From NCBI GenBank assembly GCA_023336765.1, contig JAMBLL010000008.1, positions 1 through 13,256 on the forward strand: a stretch of DNA of 13,256 nucleotides, given 5' to 3'. This DNA is from Actinomycetes bacterium. GTDB lineage: Bacteria; Actinomycetota; Acidimicrobiia; Spongiisociales; UBA5794. Each line of letters starts with the position of its first letter. Position 1 is the stretch's first letter. Shown here piece by piece: positions 1 to 6,892 of this stretch. A program made the translations under genes and the position numbers. Below the pieces are notes generated by a model that did no database searches, was not told where the DNA came from, and was given only the letters and a program-made list of their open reading frames with translations.

Positions 1-3000
1 ATCACCACACCTGTGGCATCGCCGCCACCAACGTTGGTGAAGGTCAATGTGTATTCGACTGTGCCACCGGCCTGGACAGAAACGCCACCGTCATCCTTGA
101 TAAGTTGAAGATCAGGTGGGTTCGCCTCGACCTCGGTGCATGTGGGATCATCGGCTGCACCAGTGCTTGGGTCATCCGTCAAGAGGTCGACGTGATCGAA
201 GGACACGAAGCGACCCTGGTTACAGACCAAAGTCCCACCGAGGCCAACGGGATTGTTGACCTCAACATCAAACGTGATCACAACGATCTGGCCGGGGTTG
301 ATGACGCCCAGGGTCAGCGTGAAGTCGCCGGGGCTCTCCGTGACCGCAGTCGGCGCCAGAAGTTCGGTCGACGCCGGTTCGGCGGCGGTCGTTGTTTCGA
401 GCTCTGTCGCACGGGGCCCTTCAGACGACTTGTCGGTTTCGGGGGTCGATTCCGATTCGTCATCGGTTGTGGTTGCATCGAGGCTGGTTTCGGTCGAAAC
501 CGACGTGACCACGGCAGCGCTGGACGTAGCCGTAGGCAGTGAACAGGAACCCACGGCCGCGAAGGTCCCAGTTCCAGTTTCGGTTACGAGAAGAGGGGAG
601 TTCGCGCTGTAGTTGCGATTGATGGTGCTGCCTGCCGCCGCATCGGCGTGGAAGGTCCCGTTACCGGATCCTCCACCCTGGGATGCGGTGTTTCCTCGCA
701 GATCGAGACACATCGTCGAACCGACGTCATCGGTCTCGGCCTCAAATTCGTCAAGGCCACCCGTGGAGTTGGCACTCGTGAACGTGTTGTTGGTGACTGT
801 GGCGTTAAGCGTGGTTGTGTCCTCGGCGTCGAGATCGATCGTCTCGTCAGAGCCGCTGTTGTCCGCATTACGCACTGTGTTGTTGTCGACGAGAAGGTTC
901 ACGGTCTTGGAAGCATTACGGACTCGAAGTTCGATGCCCTCGCGCCCGCTCTGTGCGACTGGTGTCGTTGTACCTATGGAGTTGTTCGTGATCCTTACCT
1001 GGCCTGGACCTGAGGTGCTGAGCGCATCGCCGCGTATGTCCACATAGATAGCTTCGTGTGCGGTTGCGTTGATCGTGTTGTTGTCGATCGTGAGATCGAA
1101 CACCTGCACGTTCTCGCCAGGGAGATCTCCGGTCACTGCAAAGATGCCGCGTCGCCCATCGTCGGCCGCGATCCCATTGGCGCCGTCAAGTATGTTGCTG
1201 TCGACATTCGCCGTGAGACTGGAATTGCCAAATGCAGCGAAGTGCACCATTCCGAATCCGAGGGCATTTGCGTTGAAGAGTTGCTTCAACGTGTTGCCCA
1301 CTATGTCGACGTCGAGCGCGGCTGTGCCCTGGGCGACGAACTCGATCCCGCCGAGGCCGCCGGGGTTCACGGCATCCTTGAACTCGATATTGCGCACCTC
1401 GGCCGAAATGGTTCCGCTCCCGCCGGAGTTGCCGGTGAGGACCTGAACACCGTATCCGGACAGACCTGACCAGGTGCTGCGGTGCCCACCGGCACCGACG
1501 AGATTGTCGTCGGCAATGACGATCGCTCCGTTCACTGCACCCCGCGCCTCAAACAAGAAGGCATCATCGCCACCAAGGCCGCCACCGGTGTTCTGGATCG
1601 GTGTGTTTTCGACCCGGATCTCGGTGAAGTCAGTACCGACATTGAGCACATGGATACCCCGCGAGTTACTGCGGGCGTCGAACTCTGAAATCGATGCCCC
1701 GTCCAGCGAGAGATTGCCGGAGAAGTTGTAGGCGAAGATGCCATCGGGATGGACAGTGGCCGGGTTGGACGAGCCGACGCCGATGTCCTGGATGGACAGA
1801 TCGTTGAGCGTGATGGCTCCGCTGACGCTCCGGGTATCCACACCGTGATCGGCTATGTTGGAGAGCGTGCCGGCATTGCCCTGGGTTCCTGTGCCGGTGA
1901 GGGAGAACGTCCCGCCGGTCCCGCTGAGGAAGATGCCATCGCCGTCCCCGTCGTTGTCTGGGATTCCGTCGCCGCCAGCGTCGGTCTCGGCCACTGACTG
2001 GATGGTGTTACTGATATCTGCACTATCGAGTGATACGTCGGCGCTTGACGCGGTTACTCGGATGCCGTAGCCAGAGGCCCCGCCTGGATTGGAGACGTTG
2101 ATATCGCCAAAGGTCACAGACGCACCGGTGGCGTCGTTGATATCGATACCGGTGCCGTTGCGATTGGTGATATCGAGATTGCCAAAGCTGATCAATGCGG
2201 AGCTCTTGTCGATGACCACAGATGTGCCCGTCGCGTCGTCAACGACGGACGTTCCGGACACGGTGAAGCTGCCAGATGTGTCGAAGAGCCTGATACCAGC
2301 AGCGCCGCTTGTCGCGATGCTATCCACGGTGACAGCGAGGTTTGCGCTCTGGATATCGATGCCACCACCGGGAGCCTGGATCGCAAGTGTGTCGATGACG
2401 ACCGTACCAACAATCGTCCCGACGATCGCCGTGCCGGATGTGCTACCGACGTCGAGGCCTCTCACGGTGTTGTTCGCTGCAAGAGTGATCCCGTCCCCAC
2501 CTGCGTCCGTGAGAACCGGACGGTTGGGGAACGGTGGACTGACGGTCAGGTCGCTGTGGATGGGTACCGAGACCCCCGCGCTCGCCAACTCTGTCAGCAG
2601 GTCTGCACCCTGGCCGAACAACAATTGACTGTCCTGGAGGACGATCCCATCGGCGTACGGTCCAGACCCCTGGTAGATGAATATCGTGTCACCAGCAGAG
2701 GCCGACGACGCATTGAATGACGTGACGCTCGTGAACGGATCGCTGTAGGTCCCTGCGTCTGCACCCACCGCGCTGTTGTCCACGAACCAGACCATGTCAG
2801 CGACGAGGATTGAAACGTTTGCGCTGTCGGTCTCACCGTCGCTGTCCACGACGCTGTACTGGAAAGCATCGACGCCCACGAATCCGGCAGGTGGGTCGTA
2901 GGTGAAGCTTCCATCGGTAGCGACGGCGAGAGCCCCACCGTTGATCGTCGTCGACGGCGATGCGGAAACGGTTACGCCAGGCAACCCGCCCGTACCGTCG

Positions 3001-3392
3001 GGATCCTCATCATTGGCGAGCACGCCAGCGCCAGCTGGCACGGTCATGGATACGTTGCCGAGCGCCGAGTAGGTGTCGCTGCGGGCGATCGGTGTGGTTC
3101 GTATCGACCCGGCCACCATGGTTGTGTTGAGATCGATCAGGTCGCTGTAGACGACGTCCGTGGCATTCGTGGTGCCTGCGTTCGTCAACGTGACGGTATA
3201 TCGGAGTGTGTCGCCTGGGTCGACGAGACCGTCACCGTCGTTGTCGATGACCAGGGCGTCATCTTTGGTCGCGGTCAAGACAGGTGCCGCCTGTGCCGGA
3301 TTCGCCGGTAGGAGGGGCAGTATCGGCAGTCCAAAGCTCAACATGATCGCGGCGAGCCCGATCGTCCCGACCCTACGTACGTTGCTCACCAT
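1..3392 (-). CDS. Giant secreted beta-helix / DUF11 cell-surface protein, 3' end beyond window (partial)
   Basis: The frame is open for 1130 codons from an ATG at 3392 to the left edge, so the C-terminus is missing. The start has a GGGGAG ribosome site 6 nt upstream. Residues 1-36 are a Sec signal peptide (basic start, hydrophobic core, AQA|AP cleavage). Residues 37-103 form a DUF11-type repeat with a Ca-site-like acidic stretch (DNDGDGLVDPGDT). Residues 104-197 are an Ig/cadherin-like domain (VLANDEDPDG, GSFTYDPPAGFVG). Residues about 200-950 are a long right-handed parallel beta-helix with recurring NNTV/NNTI/NNSI turns. Residues 951-1015 are a Thr/Ser/Glu-rich linker, followed by another beta domain and a second DUF11 repeat starting at 1094. 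Such proteins are exported and surface-associated; adhesion or a surface-layer role is inference, and a polysaccharide-lyase activity cannot be excluded. It lies 120 bp downstream of the Tat DUF6916 gene on the same strand. No ligand or catalytic residues are recognised. Confidence 0.9.
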   Translation of the reverse strand, partial: MVSNVRRVGTIGLAAIMLSFGLPILPLLPANPAQAAPVLTATKDDALVIDNDGDGLVDPGDTLRYTVTLTNAGTTNATDVVYSDLIDLNTTMVAGSIRTTPIARSDTYSALGNVSMTVPAGAGVLANDEDPDGTGGLPGVTVSASPSTTINGGALAVATDGSFTYDPPAGFVGVDAFQYSVVDSDGETDSANVSILVADMVWFVDNSAVGADAGTYSDPFTSVTSFNASSASAGDTIFIYQGSGPYADGIVLQDSQLLFGQGADLLTELASAGVSVPIHSDLTVSPPFPNRPVLTDAGGDGITLAANNTVRGLDVGSTSGTAIVGTIVGTVVIDTLAIQAPGGGIDIQSANLAVTVDSIATSGAAGIRLFDTSGSFTVSGTSVVDDATGTSVVIDKSSALISFGNLDITNRNGTGIDINDATGASVTFGDINVSNPGGASGYGIRVTASSADVSLDSADISNTIQSVAETDAGGDGIPDNDGDGDGIFLSGTGGTFSLTGTGTQGNAGTLSNIADHGVDTRSVSGAITLNDLSIQDIGVGSSNPATVHPDGIFAYNFSGNLSLDGASISEFDARSNSRGIHVLNVGTDFTEIRVENTPIQNTGGGLGGDDAFLFEARGAVNGAIVIADDNLVGAGGHRSTWSGLSGYGVQVLTGNSGGSGTISAEVRNIEFKDAVNPGGLGGIEFVAQGTAALDVDIVGNTLKQLFNANALGFGMVHFAAFGNSSLTANVDSNILDGANGIAADDGRRGIFAVTGDLPGENVQVFDLTIDNNTINATAHEAIYVDIRGDALSTSGPGQVRITNNSIGTTTPVAQSGREGIELRVRNASKTVNLLVDNNTVRNADNSGSDETIDLDAEDTTTLNATVTNNTFTSANSTGGLDEFEAETDDVGSTMCLDLRGNTASQGGGSGNGTFHADAAAGSTINRNYSANSPLLVTETGTGTFAAVGSCSLPTATSSAAVVTSVSTETSLDATTTDDESESTPETDKSSEGPRATELETTTAAEPASTELLAPTAVTESPGDFTLTLGVINPGQIVVITFDVEVNNPVGLGGTLVCNQGRFVSFDHVDLLTDDPSTGAADDPTCTEVEANPPDLQLIKDDGGVSVQAGGTVEYTLTFTNVGGGDATGVV

Positions 3393-3512
3393 CTCTGGCT
3401 CCCCATATCTTTCTGCTTGTTGTCCGGGCGTGATCCCTGTCTCGCCATGGATGTGAGAACCGCGCGGAGCGGGCTTTCTGGGTCCAGGAATGAGGCGTAT
3501 ACGAACATCGGG

Positions 3513-3968
3513 TCAGCGGAGTCGATTGAACACCGCCTCGTAGCGTTGGGTTGACCCGTCTGCCAGGTCAACCGGACTCAGAAACACAGGGAAGATACCG
3601 AGGCTCGCATGGTGGAGTTCGTATGTGTTCTGGCTGAGTGGGGTCCCAACGGGACCTTCGAAGAAGATGGAGAACGAATCGCCAGCCAATCGCCCGTTGC
3701 TCGACACGTAAGTCGTGGCAGGTGTCACTCGCTCGACGATGAGCCCAGACGGGGCGCCTGTCGGACTCGCAACGGTGACCTTGTCCCCGACAAGAGATGT
3801 GAGTCGCTGGTGGTTCAAGTCGGCGGCGGGTGTGGACCTTGGACCATGATCGAAGATGCCGTTGATCGCTGCCGGGAGGGCGGTCATGGCCATCAAGCCT
3901 GCTCCCGCGGCAATGCCGACTCTGATGAAATTACGACGATCCAAACCAGAAGCAACACCAACGCTCAT
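3513..3968 (-). CDS. Tat-exported DUF6916 family protein
   Basis: A 151-residue protein. I chose the ATG at 3968 because it has a strong GAGGGGGGA ribosome site a few bases upstream; the frame stays open to an upstream start at 4037, which has no comparable site and lies upstream of the likely transcription start. The N-terminus carries a twin-arginine motif (DRRNFIRV, R11-R12) followed by a hydrophobic Gly/Ala-rich segment, typical of Tat export of folded proteins. The remainder (about residues 45-151) resembles DUF6916: a compact beta domain with FSIFFEGP, a TYELHHASLGIFPVFLSPV strand pair and the ending YEAVFNR. The function of this family is unknown. As I recall, it often lies near tail-collar-like or very large surface proteins; here the next gene downstream is the giant beta-helix protein. 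A role in assembly or anchoring of that protein is inference only. Confidence 0.82.
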   Translation of the reverse strand: MSVGVASGLDRRNFIRVGIAAGAGLMAMTALPAAINGIFDHGPRSTPAADLNHQRLTSLVGDKVTVASPTGAPSGLIVERVTPATTYVSSNGRLAGDSFSIFFEGPVGTPLSQNTYELHHASLGIFPVFLSPVDLADGSTQRYEAVFNRLR

Positions 3969-4008
3969 CGATCCCCCCTCACTCAGCCCCCATGTCCCAA
4001 GCCCTTTC

Positions 4009-4037
4009 ACCATACTCACGAAATCACCAGCGCGCAA
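4009..4037 (-). promoter_or_regulatory. Candidate promoter of the DUF6916 gene
   Basis: In minus orientation TTGCGC (4037-4032) and TATGGT (4014-4009) are separated by exactly 17 bp, giving a sigma70-like arrangement with a weak -35 and a fair -10. The predicted start of transcription near 4002 lies downstream of the alternative start at 4037, which supports the ATG at 3968. Confidence 0.35.
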
Positions 4038-4131
4038 CGAAGAACTCGGAGAACTGAAGATCTCCTATGCGTTGCTCGTCGCGATGTGTCCGCGAACGCT
4101 GGGAGAGTCGAGGAGCACGGTCATCCTCATC

Positions 4132-4159
4132 TGTGTTTTGTGTTCTGTGCTCTGTGCTC
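4132..4159. repeat. Four tandem heptamers, TGTG(T/C)T(T/C)
   Basis: On the plus strand the units are TGTGTTT, TGTGTTC, TGTGCTC and TGTGCTC, contiguous and without gaps. They lie 9 bp beyond the malG stop codon. No function is evident. Confidence 0.7.
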
Positions 4160-4168
4160 TCTCTTCTT

Positions 4169-5155
4169 CTACCCCTTGACTGAACCGCCTGTGAGGCCAG
4201 AGATGATGGCCCTTTGGGCGATCAGGAACGTGAGAACGATCGGTGCGGCACCGACAACGGCGGCCGCAGAGAGCAGACCCCATGACGCCGCGTAGTTGGC
4301 CGATGTGAACAACTGGAGGCCAACGGCGAAGGTGAAGTTCTCCGTGGAGGAGAGCAGCGTTCGTGCGAGCAGGAACTCTGAGAACAGGTTGATGAAACTG
4401 ATGATGAAGATCACTGCAAGAGCTGGCCTCGCCAGTGGCAGGATGATCTTGGTGAAGATCGTCCACTGCGAGGCACCATCGACTCTCGCCGACTCATCGA
4501 GGGAATCCGGAATCGAGTCCATGAACCCCTTGATAAGGAAGGTGTTGAATCCGATCGCTCCGCCGAGATACACCAGTGTGAGGCCAGCAAGCGTGTCCAG
4601 GCCGATCGCAGGGATGATGTTCCCGATCTCGATCATGATCAGAAGGATTGCGACGAACGCCAGGAACTGGGGGAAGATCTGCACGAGCAGTAGCGCAAGG
4701 AGGCCCGTCCTACGCCCCTTGAAACGGAAACGCGAGAAGGCGAACGCTGCCATGGCTGCGAGTGCGACGTTCATGGAGGACGCAGCCAACGACACGATCC
4801 ACGAGTTGCGCAGCCAGGTCATGAACGGCGTCAGATCCGGGTTCGAGAAAAGTACCTGGTATGAGCTGAAGTCGAAGGTGGTCGGGAAGAACGTCGCAGC
4901 AGAGAGGTTGTCCTGGCCCGAAAGCGAGCTGGAGATGATGTACATCACAGGGTAGAGGGAGAAGATGACGGCGAGGATGGCGATCAGGTGCCTCCACCCG
5001 AGTGTTCTGAGCCAGACCTTGCCTGACATCTTCGGGTATATCGGTTTTGGTTCCTTCGCTTTGCGCCAGGCAAAGAACATGCCACTCTGCCCGCCGCTCT
5101 TCGCTGCGGATTCGACCCTCGCCTCGAGTTCCTGGTTGTTGTCAGGAGCCGCCAT
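4169..5155 (-). CDS. malG: Maltose/maltodextrin-type ABC transporter permease, MalG family
   Basis: A 328-residue inner-membrane protein, somewhat longer than E. coli MalG because of an N-terminal cytoplasmic tail of about 50 residues. Hydrophobic segments lie near residues 56-78, 118-140, 152-176, 185-205, 243-263 and 293-317, consistent with six membrane spans. The EAA loop that docks with the ATPase is clear at 221-240 (ESARVDGASQ...ILP). It forms the import channel together with MalF. The start overlaps the end of malF by 14 bp and has GGAGG 6 nt upstream inside malF, so the two are translationally coupled and made in matching amounts. The substrate (maltose or maltodextrin rather than trehalose or another alpha-glucoside) is inferred from the operon and the nearby GH13 enzyme. 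The symbol marks family rather than proven substrate. Confidence 0.93.
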   Translation of the reverse strand: MAAPDNNQELEARVESAAKSGGQSGMFFAWRKAKEPKPIYPKMSGKVWLRTLGWRHLIAILAVIFSLYPVMYIISSSLSGQDNLSAATFFPTTFDFSSYQVLFSNPDLTPFMTWLRNSWIVSLAASSMNVALAAMAAFAFSRFRFKGRRTGLLALLLVQIFPQFLAFVAILLIMIEIGNIIPAIGLDTLAGLTLVYLGGAIGFNTFLIKGFMDSIPDSLDESARVDGASQWTIFTKIILPLARPALAVIFIISFINLFSEFLLARTLLSSTENFTFAVGLQLFTSANYAASWGLLSAAAVVGAAPIVLTFLIAQRAIISGLTGGSVKG

Positions 5156-6770
5156 AGGTGTCCTCCAGACGTTTCGTGAACCGGAAACTAAAGGCTGAGA
5201 TCAGCAGCAGCAGGAAGAAGATGAGCATCGTGATCGCAGAGGCGAGACCGAAGTTGTTCCCACGGCCAGCGTTCGAGGCGAGGTTGAACGTGAACGAGAT
5301 CAGGATGTCCGTATGTCCAACGGGGATGTCGGCACCGAGCACAGGCGGTCCACCCTGGGTGAGCAGGAAGATCAGGTTGAAGTTGTTGAAATTGAAGGCG
5401 AACGACCCGATCAGCAGGGGAGCGAGGGCGACCATGAGCAGCGGGAACGTGATCTTGCGGAAGGCCCTGCCTCCTGTTGCGCCATCCACGCTCGCCGCCT
5501 CGAGGATGTCGCTCGGAATGGACTGCAGAGCACCTGTCGCGAGCAGGAACATGTAGGGGAAGCCAAGCCAGAGGTTGACGAGGATCACCGTCACTTTCGC
5601 CCAGGTTGGATCGCTCAGCCATCGGATAGGATCGATGCCGAGGAGGTCGTACAGGGGCGCGAGCGTTCGGTTGATAGTGCCAAAGGACGAATTGAAGAGT
5701 CCACGCCACACCAGGATCGACAGGAACGCTGGGATCGCGTACGGGATGATGAACACGGAACGGTAGAACCGCAGGCCCTTCATCCTGTAGTGATGCATTG
5801 TTACGGCAAGCAGGAGACCAAGTGCAAAGGTTGTTGCGACGCTCAGGAAGGCGAAAACGAAGTTCCACAGGAACACGCGGAGGAACGGCTCCCTGATGAG
5901 TGGGTTCGTGGCCACCGTGTTGTAGTTCTTCAGACCGATGGTCGCAACCCACCCTGGCACGAGTACCTCGCCGTCGTCGCACACGAAGTTGCCCTTCGTT
6001 GCCGTAACTTCGCCAGGAGAGCAGACCCGGTTCTCGACTGTATCGATCAATGTGTCGGCTTCCTCGTCGTAGACGTATCGCTGGCTCGCCTGCACGACTC
6101 TGCCCTGGGAGAGGCCAAGGATGACGATCTCACCGCTATCGGTATCGACAACCAGGTTCTTGAAGTCGACCTGTGTCGAGAGTTGGAAGACCTCGCGTTG
6201 GGTCAGCAGGCGGCTTCCATTGAACTCCGCAGGTGGTATCTCCTCGCCAGATGCGAATGTGCCCTCGTCCTCGACTCCGTCTTCGATGGCTGTCTCTGTG
6301 CGGAGCCTCGGATCACCGTAGACGTATTGACCTTCTTCGTTGACGAGTAGGAGCTTGAAGCCGTCAGGGTCGCCGGAGTCGTCCGTGTAGACGAACAGAT
6401 CGAACAGGGTGCCCTCAGCTTCGGGATCGACGTAGACCTTCGCCTCCCAGAAGTCGATGGTCTGTTCCTTCGAGGTGACATTGCCCGTTCGCCAGTTCGT
6501 CAACGAAACATACGATGTGTAGATGATCGGTATGACCACGAAGATCGTCATGAAGACGAGGCCGGGGGTGATCCAGCGGAGTGCCTCGGTACGAGGCCAC
6601 AGGTACACCCAGTTGATGAACAGAACCCCGATCACCAGCCCGAGGAACATGATGACGGAACCGTCTGCGATGAGGATCAGGCTTGACCAGAGTGCCACAG
6701 CATCGAGAAGGGCGAGTAGGACCAGACGAACCCAGAACCCTGTTCCCCAATTGCCGAGTGAAGCTGCCAC
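5142..6770 (-). CDS. malF: Maltose/maltodextrin-type ABC transporter permease, MalF family
   Basis: A 542-residue permease starting at GTG (6770), with AAGGAGG 11 nt upstream. Three hydrophobic segments lie near residues 15-36, 39-58 and 67-89. A large external loop of about 200 residues (roughly 92-292) follows, then further membrane spans from 299 to the C-terminus (about 299-325, 338-358, 393-413, 446-470, 507-528). The large loop corresponds to the periplasmic P2 domain of E. coli MalF, which contacts the binding protein, and distinguishes this from the short permeases of most other sugar importers. The ATPase-docking EAA motif is at 424-443 (EAASVDGATGGRAFRKITFP). Two cysteines in the loop, C250 and C264, could form a disulfide outside the membrane. 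It follows malE after a 122-bp gap with hairpins and overlaps malG. Confidence 0.93.
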   Translation of the reverse strand: MAASLGNWGTGFWVRLVLLALLDAVALWSSLILIADGSVIMFLGLVIGVLFINWVYLWPRTEALRWITPGLVFMTIFVVIPIIYTSYVSLTNWRTGNVTSKEQTIDFWEAKVYVDPEAEGTLFDLFVYTDDSGDPDGFKLLLVNEEGQYVYGDPRLRTETAIEDGVEDEGTFASGEEIPPAEFNGSRLLTQREVFQLSTQVDFKNLVVDTDSGEIVILGLSQGRVVQASQRYVYDEEADTLIDTVENRVCSPGEVTATKGNFVCDDGEVLVPGWVATIGLKNYNTVATNPLIREPFLRVFLWNFVFAFLSVATTFALGLLLAVTMHHYRMKGLRFYRSVFIIPYAIPAFLSILVWRGLFNSSFGTINRTLAPLYDLLGIDPIRWLSDPTWAKVTVILVNLWLGFPYMFLLATGALQSIPSDILEAASVDGATGGRAFRKITFPLLMVALAPLLIGSFAFNFNNFNLIFLLTQGGPPVLGADIPVGHTDILISFTFNLASNAGRGNNFGLASAITMLIFFLLLLISAFSFRFTKRLEDTYGGS

Positions 6771-6832
6771 CGTGTGTATGGCCTCCTTGCTTCACGATTG
6801 TAAGCAGGTTCGCGAAACCAGACCCAGAAACG

Positions 6833-6864
6833 AGTTCGGGGAGAGCTTGCGCTCTCCCCGAACT
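6833..6864 (-). promoter_or_regulatory. Strong intercistronic hairpin between malE and malF
   Basis: A perfect 14-bp inverted repeat (AGTTCGGGGAGAGC and its complement) closes a four-base loop that reads GCAA, a GNRA tetraloop, in the malE-malF transcript. There is no downstream U-run, so it is more likely an mRNA-stabilising or partial-termination element than a full terminator. It would protect malE mRNA and give more binding protein than permease, as intergenic stem-loops do in E. coli malE-malF. Confidence 0.8.
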
Positions 6865-6872
6865 TCAGTTGT

Positions 6873-6886
6873 ACCTCTTGAGAGGT
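6873..6886. repeat. 14-bp palindrome directly after malE
   Basis: ACCTCTTGAGAGGT is a perfect palindrome 7 bp downstream of the malE stop codon and 8 bp before the larger hairpin in transcript direction. It may fold as a small hairpin or act together with the larger one. Confidence 0.6.
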
Positions 6887-6892
6887 TGAGGG

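Larger units (their letters stand above)
3969..4168 (-). other. 200-bp spacer between malG and the DUF6916 gene
   Basis: No gene is seen. In transcript direction it begins with a purine-rich stretch straight after the malG stop, containing four tandem heptamers (4132-4159), and ends with a candidate promoter and the ribosome site of the DUF6916 gene. I see no convincing terminator hairpin after malG, so read-through from the transporter operon into the surface-protein pair is possible. Confidence 0.6.

Noticed and set aside
105..2628. Several long plus-strand open frames (for example 253-612, 613-1047, 2089-2628)
   Set aside because: They lie antisense to the continuous 1130-codon reading frame of the giant protein, which has a signal peptide and coherent domains; their translations are low-complexity with no recognisable domain.
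3393..3571. Small minus-strand frame between the DUF6916 and giant-protein genes, as a leader peptide or extra gene
   Set aside because: It overlaps the DUF6916 end and the giant-protein start out of frame, and shows no motif or ribosome site that decides for it.
3609..4295. A 228-codon plus-strand open frame
   Set aside because: It runs antisense across the DUF6916 gene, the spacer and the end of malG, which are better supported.
5313..6350. A 345-codon plus-strand open frame
   Set aside because: It is antisense to malF, rich in charged residues in the pattern of a reverse-strand shadow, and has no family resemblance.
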